DNA from: an uncultured Ruminococcus sp.
GTDB taxonomy: Bacteria; Bacillota; Clostridia; Oscillospirales; Ruminococcaceae
Length of the DNA stretch: 64,000 nucleotides
Direction: 5' to 3'
Assembly: GCA_910579955.1 (NCBI GenBank)
Contig: CAJTWE010000010.1
Span: 8,817-72,816 of the forward strand
Part shown: piece after piece, positions 17,469 through 25,768 of the stretch
Numbering within the stretch: the first letter of the stretch is position 1
How the letters are laid out: each line of letters opens with the position of its first letter
Program-made: the position numbers and the translations under genes
The notes under the pieces: model-generated
Seen by the model: the letters and a program-made list of their open reading frames with translations, nothing else
What the model was told of the DNA's origin: nothing
Database searches by the model: none

Positions 17469-17606
17469 ATGAAGCACATTAAGACTATTAATAAGGCTAA
17501 TCTCAAGGCTACTGCTGCTAAGGGCGGTTGCGGTAAGTGCCAGGCATCTTGCCAGTCTGCTTGTAAGACTTCTTGTACTGTTGCAAATCAGAAGTGCGAG
17601 AGATAA
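17469..17606 (+). CDS. scfA: SCIFF ranthipeptide precursor (six cysteines in forty-five residues)
   Basis: Exactly 45 residues: basic leader MKHIKTINKANLKATAAKGG, then cysteines at 21, 24, 28, 32, 36 and 43. This is the SCIFF precursor, conserved across Clostridia, whose Cys residues become thioether-crosslinked to downstream residues by a dedicated radical SAM enzyme. TTGGAGGT lies about 8 bases before the ATG. The maturase gene follows at 17757 after hairpins that probably let the peptide be made in excess. Biological role of the mature peptide is unknown to me. Confidence 0.96.
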   Translation: MKHIKTINKANLKATAAKGGCGKCQASCQSACKTSCTVANQKCER

Positions 17607-17626
17607 GCTGAATTTTTTCTGACAAT

Positions 17627-17690
17627 ATCCGCATGCTTCGGTGTGCGGATTTATCAGTATGCAGAGAGGGGACAAATCTGTCCCTTTCTT
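17627..17690 (+). terminator. Two hairpins between SCIFF and its maturase
   Basis: First: 10-bp stem 17627-17636/17641-17650 with a TTCG loop and a weak T tract. Second: GGGACA...TGTCCC at 17668-17684 followed by TTTCTTTATT. They would attenuate transcription into scfB and stabilise scfA mRNA. Confidence 0.7.
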
Positions 17691-17756
17691 TATTATATTT
17701 GTTTGGAAACCTCCGAACAGTTTTATTATAAAATAAATTAAAAAGGATGGTATATT

Positions 17757-19142
17757 ATGATCCATAAGTACAAGCTTTGCGGCTATAATGTGGTGCTGGA
17801 TGTAAACAGCGGCGGTGTCCATATAGTTGATGACCTTACATATGATCTTTTGACCGACATTGAACCTCCGCTTGCTGAAAGCTGTCCAAATGAAATTGTA
17901 GATAAGCTTTCAACATTCTATAAGAAAGAGGATATTATTTCCTGCTATGAAGAAATTCTTGAAGCATATAAGGAAGGCATATTGTTTTCAGAGGATGGTT
18001 ATGAGCAGTATGCGGATGTTTCTGTTGCCTCTCCTGTAAAGGCAATGTGCCTGAATATCGCTCATGACTGCAACCTTAGATGTGAATATTGCTTTGCTTC
18101 TACAGGTGATTTTGGTGGGGGCAGAAAGCTCATGACCTATGAAACAGGTAAAAAAGCGATCGACTTTTTGCTTACACATTCGGCAAATAGAGAAAATCTG
18201 GAGCTGGACTTCTTCGGCGGCGAACCGCTTATGAATTTTGATGTAGTAAAGCAGATAGTAGAATACGCAAGAAGCAAGGAAGAGGAATACGGTAAGAAAT
18301 TCCGATTTACTATCACTACAAATGGTATGCTTCTTGATGATGATAAGATCGATTTTATAAACAGAGAAATGTCCAATGTGGTACTGTCTATTGATGGACG
18401 TAAGGAAGTTAATGACCGTATGCGTAAGCGTGTTGACGGCAGCGGCTGCTATGACAGAATCATTCCGAAATATCGTAATCTTGTTGAAAAGCGTGGAGAT
18501 AAGGAGTACTATGTAAGAGGTACATATACAAAGTATAACCTTGATTTTTCCGATGATGTATTCAGCCTTGTTGACGCAGGCTTTGATCAGATCTCTGTTG
18601 AGCCTGTTGTAACAGATCCGAGCGATCCATATGCTCTCACAGAAAAAGATCTGCCTATAATTTTTAAGGAATATGAGAAGCTTATGCAGCGTATTCTTGA
18701 TTATGAAAAGACAGGCAAGAAATTCAACTTCTTCCACTTTATGTTAGACCTTGATCAAGGCCCATGTGCTATAAAGCGTCTGAGAGGCTGCGGCTGCGGT
18801 AATGATTATGTTGCAATTACACCTGACGGCGATATTTATCCATGTCATCAGTTTGTTGGTGAAGAAAAATATAAGATGGGCAATATTGACGAGGGTACTT
18901 TTGATTATGACATGAAGAATGACTTTGCTAAGATGCATATTTATACAAAGCCTGATTGTCGTGACTGCTGGGCTAAGTTCTATTGCAGCGGCGGATGCAA
19001 TGCGAATAATTATCAGTATGCAGGTGATACAAGAAAGTCTCATCGTATGTCATGCGAGATTGAGAAGAAACGTCTGGAATGTGCTATCGTTCTAAAGGCA
19101 ATACGTATGGGTGAAAGTGCAGATCCTTCTGAGCAAGAATAA
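17757..19142 (+). CDS. scfB: SCIFF radical SAM thioether maturase
   Basis: 461-residue radical SAM/SPASM enzyme. The N-terminal ~90 residues form the peptide-recognition (RRE-like) domain; the radical SAM core has CNLRCEYCF with Cys105, Cys109 and Cys112 binding the SAM 4Fe-4S cluster; FFGGEPLMNFD and TTNGMLL follow. The C-terminal SPASM region is Cys-rich (CAIKRLRGCGCGND, YPCHQF, CRDCWAKFYCSGGCNAN), fit for two auxiliary clusters. It introduces Cys thioether links into the peptide coded just upstream. A terminator follows directly. Confidence 0.95.
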   Translation: MIHKYKLCGYNVVLDVNSGGVHIVDDLTYDLLTDIEPPLAESCPNEIVDKLSTFYKKEDIISCYEEILEAYKEGILFSEDGYEQYADVSVASPVKAMCLNIAHDCNLRCEYCFASTGDFGGGRKLMTYETGKKAIDFLLTHSANRENLELDFFGGEPLMNFDVVKQIVEYARSKEEEYGKKFRFTITTNGMLLDDDKIDFINREMSNVVLSIDGRKEVNDRMRKRVDGSGCYDRIIPKYRNLVEKRGDKEYYVRGTYTKYNLDFSDDVFSLVDAGFDQISVEPVVTDPSDPYALTEKDLPIIFKEYEKLMQRILDYEKTGKKFNFFHFMLDLDQGPCAIKRLRGCGCGNDYVAITPDGDIYPCHQFVGEEKYKMGNIDEGTFDYDMKNDFAKMHIYTKPDCRDCWAKFYCSGGCNANNYQYAGDTRKSHRMSCEIEKKRLECAIVLKAIRMGESADPSEQE

Positions 19143-19152
19143 AATATAAAAC

Positions 19153-19191
19153 AAGCGCTGTATTGGTAAATTTATCCGATACGGCGCTTTT
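19153..19191 (+). terminator. Terminator after scfB
   Basis: 11-bp stem AAGCGCTGTAT/ATACGGCGCTT (one G-T pair) with further pairing inside the loop, then TTTTATG. Confidence 0.85.
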
Positions 19192-19218
19192 ATGTATAAA
19201 ATCTAAAAAACATCAAAT

Positions 19219-19252
19219 CCCTATTGACAGGATAGGAATTGAGGTGTATAAT
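19219..19252 (+). promoter_or_regulatory. Promoter and Rrf2-type operator of the isc operon
   Basis: TTGACA (19224-19229), 17-base spacer, TATAAT (19247-19252). The inverted repeat CCTAT-N7-ATAGG within 19219-19241 overlaps the -35 box, a good position for repression by the Rrf2 protein coded next. A related 23-base site recurs at 19749-19771. Confidence 0.8.
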
Positions 19253-19288
19253 ATCAAGGAGTAAAGTGAAGAGAGGAAGGTGAGCCTT

Positions 19289-19705
19289 ATGATGATTTCC
19301 ACTAAGGGAACATATGCTATTAGAGTAATGATCGACCTTGCACAGCATGAGAATAAGGGGTATATCTCACTGAAATCCATTGCAGAGCGTCAGCAGGTAT
19401 CTATGAAGTATTTGGAATCCATTGTTTCGCTTTTGAATAAAGGCGGAATGCTTACAAGTCTTAGGGGTAAGGATGGAGGATATATGCTTAAAAAACCGGC
19501 GGAGGAGTATCACATAGGAGAGATATTGAGACTTACTGAGGGTGGGCTTACGCCTGTGTCCTGTCACGGCTTTTCAGAAGGAGACGAGGAATGCCGCAAT
19601 GTAAGCAGATGTCTTACATTTCCCATGTGGCAAAAGCTCGATATGCTCATAAATGAATATCTGGATAAGGTATCACTAAGAGATTTGCTCGATGGCAATG
19701 TATAG
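19289..19705 (+). CDS. Rrf2 family regulator, IscR-like
   Basis: Winged-helix Rrf2 protein of about 138 residues (MMISTKGTYAIRVMIDLA..., wing GKDGGYMLKKP). Three cysteines (CHGFSEGDEECRNVSRC, spacing CX9CX5C) lie in the Fe-S ligand region, so it can be an IscR-type 2Fe-2S sensor. GAGGAAGGTGAG precedes ATG 19289; 19292 is an alternative Met. Being first in the iscS-iscU-nadA-mnmA group with an inverted repeat over its own promoter, it likely represses the operon when clusters are plentiful. CymR-type sulfur control is the alternative. Confidence 0.9.
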   Translation: MMISTKGTYAIRVMIDLAQHENKGYISLKSIAERQQVSMKYLESIVSLLNKGGMLTSLRGKDGGYMLKKPAEEYHIGEILRLTEGGLTPVSCHGFSEGDEECRNVSRCLTFPMWQKLDMLINEYLDKVSLRDLLDGNV

Positions 19706-19748
19706 GTATAAATTACCATATACTTTTTCATATTTTTTTATCATAATA

Positions 19749-19771
19749 TCCTATAGATTCTATGGGAATTG
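19749..19771 (+). promoter_or_regulatory. Second Rrf2-type operator upstream of iscS
   Basis: Inverted repeat CCTATAGA/TCTATGGG (one mismatch); ends in the same GGGAATTG/AGGAATTG block as the 23-base site at 19219-19241. No clear -35/-10 pair is seen here. Confidence 0.55.
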
Positions 19772-19786
19772 GAAAGGAAGATCTAT

Positions 19787-20977
19787 ATGAAGGTTTACGC
19801 TGATAATGCCGCTACTACTATGATGAGCAGAACGGCAAAAGAAGCGATGATGCCGTATTTTGATGTAGTTTACGGTAATCCATCAAGTCTTTACAGTTTT
19901 GGACAGGAGGCAAAAACGGCGCTGGAAGAGGCGAGAGAAAAGGTTGCAAAGGCGATTAATGCTGACCATAAGGAAATTTATTTCACATCAGGCGGCAGTG
20001 AAGCCGATAATCAGGCAATACTCTCAGCTGCTGTAATTGGCGCACGTAAGGGCAAGAAGCATATTATTTCCACAAAGTTTGAGCATCACGCAGTGCTGCA
20101 TACTCTTAATAAGCTTGAAAAACAGGGATATGAGGTAACACTGCTTGATGTTCATGAGAATGGTGTTGTAACAGCTGCTGAGGTCGCTGCTGCTATTCGT
20201 GAGGATACATGCCTTGTTACTGTTATGTTTGCTAATAACGAGATAGGTACTATTCAGCCTATAGCAGAGATAGGTGCTGTTTGCCGTGAGAAGGGCGTTT
20301 TATTCCATACAGATGCTGTACAGGCTGTGGCACACGTTCCAGTTGATGTAAAGGCTATGAATATTGATATGCTTTCTCTTTCAGGTCATAAGTTCCACGG
20401 CCCTAAGGGCGTTGGAGCGCTTTATGTTAAGAAGAGTATTGCACTTTCTAACCTGATTGAGGGCGGTGCACAGGAAAGAGGTAAAAGAGCCGGTACTGAA
20501 AATGTTCCTGCTATTGTAGGCATGGCAGCAGCTCTGGAAGAATCTGTCCTTCATATGGAAGAGAATATGGCTAAGATTACTGAGATGCGTGAGCAGCTTA
20601 TAGAGGGTCTGTCAAAGATTCCTCACAGCAAACTTAATGGTGACAGAGATATGCGTGTTCCGGGTACAGTTAATTTCTGCTTTGAGGGCATAGAGGGCGA
20701 ATCACTCTTGCTTCTGCTTGATGATGCGGGAATTGCAGCTTCATCAGGTTCTGCATGTACGTCTGGTTCGCTTGACCCAAGTCACGTTCTTTTGTCAATC
20801 GGTCTGCCGCATGAAGTGGCTCACGGTTCACTTAGACTTTCTGTGTGTGAATACAATACACCTGAGGAAATGGCTCATATCGTTGAGAATGTACCGAAGG
20901 TTGTTGAATATCTGAGATCAATGTCCCCGATCTGGGAAGATTTACAAAAAGGAGTAAAAGAATATGTTATACAGTGA
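19787..20977 (+). CDS. iscS: Cysteine desulfurase (NifS/IscS type)
   Basis: PLP enzyme taking sulfur from cysteine for Fe-S clusters and tRNA thiolation. 396 residues from ATG 19787 (GAAAGGAAG, spacing 6). Motifs: YADNAATT start, FTSGGSEADNQ, HTDAVQAVAH, the PLP lysine in SLSGHKFHGPKGVGAL, and the catalytic Cys in SSGSACTSGSLDPSHVL. Its end overlaps iscU by 14 bases. The flexible Cys loop marks the group I NifS/IscS class. Confidence 0.95.
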   Translation: MKVYADNAATTMMSRTAKEAMMPYFDVVYGNPSSLYSFGQEAKTALEEAREKVAKAINADHKEIYFTSGGSEADNQAILSAAVIGARKGKKHIISTKFEHHAVLHTLNKLEKQGYEVTLLDVHENGVVTAAEVAAAIREDTCLVTVMFANNEIGTIQPIAEIGAVCREKGVLFHTDAVQAVAHVPVDVKAMNIDMLSLSGHKFHGPKGVGALYVKKSIALSNLIEGGAQERGKRAGTENVPAIVGMAAALEESVLHMEENMAKITEMREQLIEGLSKIPHSKLNGDRDMRVPGTVNFCFEGIEGESLLLLLDDAGIAASSGSACTSGSLDPSHVLLSIGLPHEVAHGSLRLSVCEYNTPEEMAHIVENVPKVVEYLRSMSPIWEDLQKGVKEYVIQ

Positions 20978-21416
20978 AAAGGTAATGGATCATTTCCGCA
21001 ATCCAAGAAATGTAGGAGAAATTGAAAATGCAGACGGCGTAGGAGAAGTAGGCAACGCTAAATGCGGCGATATCATGAAGGTTTATCTGAAAATTGATAA
21101 TGATGTTGTTTCTGATGTAAAGTTTAAGACTTTTGGCTGCGGTTCTGCTATTGCAGCAAGCTCTATGGCTACTGAAATGATAATGGGTAAGCCTATTTCA
21201 GAAGTTCTTACTCTTACAAATAAGGCTGTAGTAGAAGCTCTGGATGGACTGCCGGCACATAAAATACACTGCTCAGTACTTGCCGAAGAGGCAGTAAAGG
21301 CAGCTGTTAAGGATTATTACGACAAGAATGGAATTGCTTATGACCCGGATAAATTCTGTGACGGAAATTGCGCCTGCTGTCATGAGCATGACGGAGAAAA
21401 TACCGGAGAGGAATAA
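20964..21416 (+). CDS. iscU: Fe-S cluster scaffold protein (IscU/NifU N-terminal type)
   Basis: 150-residue scaffold with the three cluster ligands in order: NAKCGDIMKVYL, FKTFGCGSAIAASSM and IHCSVLAEEAV. Built on it by IscS, clusters are passed to apo-enzymes. The C-terminus is unusual in carrying an additional Cys/His cluster (FCDGNCACCHEHDGENTGEE). The 14-base overlap with iscS implies coupled translation. No hscA, hscB or fdx gene follows, typical of clostridial isc operons. Confidence 0.95.
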   Translation: MLYSEKVMDHFRNPRNVGEIENADGVGEVGNAKCGDIMKVYLKIDNDVVSDVKFKTFGCGSAIAASSMATEMIMGKPISEVLTLTNKAVVEALDGLPAHKIHCSVLAEEAVKAAVKDYYDKNGIAYDPDKFCDGNCACCHEHDGENTGEE

Positions 21417-21421
21417 AGATC

Positions 21422-22336
21422 ATGATCGCTGATATTCAGAATGAGATCCTCAAACTTAAAAAGGAAAAGGATTTCTGCATACTGGCACATTGCTATCAGA
21501 CACCGGATATTCTGGAAATAGCCGACTTTACGGGAGATTCCTTTGCACTGAGTACAAAGGCAACAAGCGTTTCAAATAAGAATGTTCTTATGTGTGGCGT
21601 AAGATTTATGGCTGAGACGGTCAAAATATTTTCTCCTGAAAAGAATGTATATCTTTCAAAAAGCGATGCCGGCTGCCCTATGGCAGAGCTGCTTGATGTA
21701 GATATGCTGCGTCAGCTTAAAGAAACTTATCCAGAGCATACTGTTGTTGCGTACGTAAATACAACAGCAGAGCTTAAAACGCTTTGTGATGTATGTGTGA
21801 CATCTTCTTCGGCAGTTCAGATTATTAAAAACATGCCTGAGAATAAGATACTTTTTATACCGGATTGTAATCTGGGAAATTTTGTTCAAAAGCAGGTTCC
21901 TGAAAAGGAAATAGTAACTATTCATGGCGGCTGTCCTACTCATGCACGAATGACTGTAAAAGACGTTGAAAAGGCAAAGGCAGCGCATCCTGAGGCAAAG
22001 TTTCTAGTGCATCCGGAGTGTATTCCAGAGGTTACAGCAATGGCGGACTATGCAGGCAGTACGACCGGCATTATGGATTATGCCGAAAAATCAGAGGCAA
22101 AGAGCTTTATTATCGGTACGGAAAATAGTATCGTTCAGCATTTGCAGCTTGCATATCCGGATAAGCTGTTTTACCCACTGTCAAAGGACTGTGTTTGCCA
22201 TAATATGAAGCTTACAACTCTTGTTGATGTTTTGAATGTATTAAAGGGTACAGACGGCGAAGAGATCACTATGGACGAGGAAATGCGTCTTAAAGCTAAA
22301 CGCTGTATGGACAGAATGCTGGAGCTTGGCAAATGA
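21422..22336 (+). CDS. nadA: Quinolinate synthase NadA
   Basis: 4Fe-4S enzyme condensing iminoaspartate and dihydroxyacetone phosphate to quinolinate for NAD. 304 residues with the family features: LAHCYQTPDILEIADFTGDSF, CGVRFMAETVKI (first cluster Cys), CVTSSSAVQI, HPEC and the late KDCVCHNMKLTTL cysteines. Placing a Fe-S enzyme in the isc operon is sensible. No nadB or nadC is adjacent. The stop overlaps mnmA by four bases. Confidence 0.95.
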   Translation: MIADIQNEILKLKKEKDFCILAHCYQTPDILEIADFTGDSFALSTKATSVSNKNVLMCGVRFMAETVKIFSPEKNVYLSKSDAGCPMAELLDVDMLRQLKETYPEHTVVAYVNTTAELKTLCDVCVTSSSAVQIIKNMPENKILFIPDCNLGNFVQKQVPEKEIVTIHGGCPTHARMTVKDVEKAKAAHPEAKFLVHPECIPEVTAMADYAGSTTGIMDYAEKSEAKSFIIGTENSIVQHLQLAYPDKLFYPLSKDCVCHNMKLTTLVDVLNVLKGTDGEEITMDEEMRLKAKRCMDRMLELGK

Positions 22337-23400
22337 GCAAGGCAATGATCGCAATGAGCGGAGGCGTGGACAGCTCTGTATCTGCGGCTTTAATGATTGA
22401 AAAGGGTTATGATTGCATTGGTGCGACAATGAAGCTTCATTGCAAATCTTCACAAACAAATGATAAAATTTGCGGTGGCTTTGACGATGTAGAGGATGCC
22501 AAAGCAGTTGCGAAGAAGCTCGGAATGGAGCATTATGTATATGATTTTGAGGATGATTTTGCAAGAGAAGTAATCGGTAATTTTATAGATGTCTATGAAA
22601 ATGGCGGTACGCCTAATCCATGTATTCAGTGCAATAGAACTATGAAATTCGGACTGATGCTTGAAGAAGCCAAAAAACTTTCATGCGATAAGATAGTTAC
22701 CGGTCACTATGCAAGAATAGAAAGACGTGGGGACGGAAGATATATTCTTAAAAAGGCGAAGAATATTGCTAAGGATCAAAGCTACGTTCTCTATTTCCTG
22801 ACGCAGGAAGAGCTTAGTCACATATGTTTTCCGCTTGGAGAATACGAAAGCAAGGACGAGATAAGAAGCATTGCTCGGAAGTACGGATTTGTTAATGCAC
22901 ATAAAAGCGAAAGTCAGGACATATGTTTTGTACCCGATGGTGATTATGTAAGCTTTATAGAGAAGTACACGGGAAAATGTTACCCATGCGGGAATTACTG
23001 CGATACTGCTGGAAATGTTCTTGGACAGCATAAAGGCGTTATTGGATATACGATCGGACAGCGTAAGGGTCTGGGCATTGCACTGGGCAAGCCTATGTAT
23101 GTCTGCGGAAAGTGCGCAGATACAAATACTGTCTACCTTGGTGAAAATAAAGATCTTTTCTCAAAGGAGCTTACAGCTGTAAACGTGCATTTCATTCCCT
23201 TTGACAGGATAGAGGGAGGAAGCATGCGCCTTTGGGCAAAAATACGCTATAATCAGAAGGAACAGCCATGTACTGTTACTCAGATTGACGATGATACTAT
23301 AAAAGTAATATTTGATGAGCCACAGCGTGCTATTACAAAAGGACAGGCTATCGTTTTCTATGATGGAGATATTGTTGTAGGAGGCGGCGTTATAGTCTGA
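22333..23400 (+). CDS. mnmA: tRNA 2-thiouridine synthase MnmA
   Basis: Adds sulfur to wobble U34 of tRNA-Lys, Glu and Gln. PP-loop AMSGGVDSSVSA at the N-terminus, catalytic cysteines in PCIQCNRTMKFG and SQDICFVPDGDY, and RKGLGIALG further on. 355 residues, normal length. It starts inside the nadA stop (ATGA) and closes the operon with IscS, its sulfur donor, upstream. A strong terminator follows. Confidence 0.95.
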   Translation: MSKAMIAMSGGVDSSVSAALMIEKGYDCIGATMKLHCKSSQTNDKICGGFDDVEDAKAVAKKLGMEHYVYDFEDDFAREVIGNFIDVYENGGTPNPCIQCNRTMKFGLMLEEAKKLSCDKIVTGHYARIERRGDGRYILKKAKNIAKDQSYVLYFLTQEELSHICFPLGEYESKDEIRSIARKYGFVNAHKSESQDICFVPDGDYVSFIEKYTGKCYPCGNYCDTAGNVLGQHKGVIGYTIGQRKGLGIALGKPMYVCGKCADTNTVYLGENKDLFSKELTAVNVHFIPFDRIEGGSMRLWAKIRYNQKEQPCTVTQIDDDTIKVIFDEPQRAITKGQAIVFYDGDIVVGGGVIV

Positions 23401-23415
23401 AAATACATGATATGA

Positions 23416-23451
23416 AAAAGACTGCCGATTTAAGTTTTCGGCAGTCTTTTT
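23416..23451 (+). terminator. Terminator of the isc-nadA-mnmA operon
   Basis: Stem AAGACTGCCGA/TCGGCAGTCTT with A run before and T run after; can work on both strands. Confidence 0.92.
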
Positions 23452-23457
23452 GTAATT

Positions 23458-23477
23458 TGCAATATTGTAATATTGCA
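23458..23477. repeat. Perfect 9-bp palindrome between convergent genes
   Basis: TGCAATATT (23458-23466) and AATATTGCA (23469-23477) separated by GT. It lies between the mnmA terminator and the end of the minus-strand dockerin gene. Confidence 0.7.
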
Positions 23478-23515
23478 GTTAAGTTAAATCTGAGATGATA
23501 GAAGACATTTCAATG

Positions 23516-25768
23516 CTATTTGTTTGTTATGCTATCCCAACTCGGATTTAGTCCGGCAGTTTCCTGTGCATAGTATGCAAGGATGTTTGTTGCATCAGAA
23601 ATATTGGGATTTTGGTATGTTCTTGTAATGCTAGTATTAGTATTGGCAGCGTAGCATGCAAATTTATTAAGCTCTTCGTCTTCTGCAAAGGAATAGTCAA
23701 GACCGGCTGTAGTATATGCATAATAGTTTAATACAGATGTAGCATCGTCCATATCTACAGTACCGTCAAAGTTTATATCACCTTTGTATGGAGAATTGTT
23801 TTCATCCATTACGATAACTGTTATACCGTTTGAACGTAACTGATTAATATTATCATAGCCAAAATCGGGATAACAATATACCGGTACCAGCTCATCTTTA
23901 TTCCCCTTAACAGTCAACTGTATGAGATCGCTCATTACACTTTCGTTTAAGCAGCGTGTTCCTTTTTCCAGAATCAGACAATCAAATCTTTTGTACCACA
24001 TGGCAGCTGTATTGATAGAGTCATTTGTAAGTTCTCCACGCAGCTTTACAATACGATCTTGTTCTGAGTATTCCCATGCAGCACTTTCATTACCTGGATT
24101 AATAAACGGATCTTCGGCAATGCCCTTTTCAACAAAGGCTGCATCGGACAAATACGTCAGCCAATCTGTCTTGGAATATTTAGGAGCTACGAATGTTGCT
24201 TCAAAGCGAAGCTTTTCGCCATATAATACAGCATTTTTGAGCCAGTCAAATCGTTCACCATTTGTTATGGTTTCAAGATTCATATCAGTATTCATGAAAT
24301 AGCTGTCGAAGTCATCTCCGAGTGATGTTATTTCATCGCTGAATACAATGTGTTTTATATGCGGACGATATCTATTCCAAGGCATTGATGCTACAGCGGA
24401 TTCGTCTGATCCGGTAGTAAGTATAACTTCATTTGAGCCGGCAACAGCTTCATTGGCAGAGAAAGTCAGATTATCGCCGCTTAATGACCAGCTAAAGCCT
24501 TCTCCGAAAGTACCCGATGTATTTATATCGCTTAAATACGGATTGTTCATAAGTGTTAAGGGATATGTTATACTAGGCAGATCTTCTGGAGACATAAAGC
24601 TTGGGTAGGCTGTATCAATGAAATCAAATTCCATAAGCTTCTGACAAATATCAAAGTGTCGAATGACAGACGCTTCACAATTTATAGCAGCGTTTAAGAG
24701 TTTATCGAAGTAGATACGGTACTCTTTCTGACCATTTTCAAGCTCTGATATTTTTTGGATATCTCTGATAACTATATCTTCGTTTGGTATAGACAGATTA
24801 CCAATTTCGGTAATAGAAATATCCTTTGAAGAGAGAACTGTAACATAGTGCATATTAGAACCCTCAACAGTTTTTGCTTCGGTGCATATTAGCTGTTCGA
24901 GCTGATAAACTGCCTTTACATTTTCCATCAGATAAAGCGCTTCGCTGTTGTTGCAGCTTACAATGATGTATGGATCTGTAAGTTCATCCAGACAGTATTT
25001 CTGTTCAATGACGCTCCATGACGGTGCAATTCTTCCGGGTGCGCTTAGATCGACTCTTTCAGCTCCGGAAGGCAGCTTGAAGTTGTTTATTTCCTCATAT
25101 GTTTCAGCTGTTACTGCATAGAAATTCGTTGCCTCCGTGCTCCATAGGTATATTGGATGAGCTTCCGTAAATCCCCTATAATATGTTATGGAATCAAATC
25201 CTGTTCCCGGAGCAAGCTTTGAAATAATGCAATTTTTAGTTGTAGAAATACTGCCTATATTTGGAATGCTGCTGCTTGTCGTAGTGTTAGTAGTGTTAAT
25301 TGTTGTTGTTACAGTTTTTGTTTCTGTATATGCAGGTGTTATTTCAGTGGTGATAACATCATTTGCATTGCCTATGATTTTTTGCATTGAGGTCATATTA
25401 GACCTTGAAGCTGTTGTTTTCAGAGGAGGCGCTGTTTTTGATGTTACAGAGGTTGCAGGTGCAGTAGATGAAGTAACGAATGATTTTGCTGTTGTTGTGT
25501 TTGTTTGAGTGTGAGTGTCGGTAGTTTTAGTTGTACTTGAATCTGTTGCTGTTTCCGTTTCAACAATAGCAATTTGACTTGTGTCATCAGGAATAACCTG
25601 ATTAACATTGTCGCTGCTTAACAGACCAAGGCCTACTAATGTAAAAATACCAAGTATTGACATAAAAGATACCCCCTTTTTTATTCTTGCAGATCGTTTT
25701 CTTCTTATGCGAAAATACTCATCGCCTCTTTTAAACACATTCTGTGCCATTTCCTCATAGCTTTTCAT
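23516..25768 (-). CDS. Single-TM membrane protein with Thr-rich linker and C-terminal dockerin; probable anti-sigma/sensor
   Basis: 750 residues from ATG 25768 (GGAGGGG upstream). Cytosolic N-terminus of ~31 basic residues (MKSYEEMAQNVFKRGDEYF...), TM ~32-50, Thr-rich linker ~60-190, a large extracellular region of unrecognised modules (~190-675), and a dockerin-like C-terminus. The first calcium loop is good (DINFDGTVDMDDA); the second is degenerate and carries an insertion (ANTNTSITRTYQNPNISDA). The gene overlaps the ECF sigma gene by 14 bases. Size, topology and coupling fit a membrane anti-sigma factor whose outer part senses or docks to the cellulosome, analogous in layout to clostridial RsgI proteins but with an ECF partner. 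Anti-sigma activity is inference. Confidence 0.78.
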   Translation of the reverse strand: MKSYEEMAQNVFKRGDEYFRIRRKRSARIKKGVSFMSILGIFTLVGLGLLSSDNVNQVIPDDTSQIAIVETETATDSSTTKTTDTHTQTNTTTAKSFVTSSTAPATSVTSKTAPPLKTTASRSNMTSMQKIIGNANDVITTEITPAYTETKTVTTTINTTNTTTSSSIPNIGSISTTKNCIISKLAPGTGFDSITYYRGFTEAHPIYLWSTEATNFYAVTAETYEEINNFKLPSGAERVDLSAPGRIAPSWSVIEQKYCLDELTDPYIIVSCNNSEALYLMENVKAVYQLEQLICTEAKTVEGSNMHYVTVLSSKDISITEIGNLSIPNEDIVIRDIQKISELENGQKEYRIYFDKLLNAAINCEASVIRHFDICQKLMEFDFIDTAYPSFMSPEDLPSITYPLTLMNNPYLSDINTSGTFGEGFSWSLSGDNLTFSANEAVAGSNEVILTTGSDESAVASMPWNRYRPHIKHIVFSDEITSLGDDFDSYFMNTDMNLETITNGERFDWLKNAVLYGEKLRFEATFVAPKYSKTDWLTYLSDAAFVEKGIAEDPFINPGNESAAWEYSEQDRIVKLRGELTNDSINTAAMWYKRFDCLILEKGTRCLNESVMSDLIQLTVKGNKDELVPVYCYPDFGYDNINQLRSNGITVIVMDENNSPYKGDINFDGTVDMDDATSVLNYYAYTTAGLDYSFAEDEELNKFACYAANTNTSITRTYQNPNISDATNILAYYAQETAGLNPSWDSITNK

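Noticed and set aside
17988..18737. 249-codon minus-strand open frame opposite scfB
   Set aside because: Antisense shadow of a well-supported radical SAM gene.
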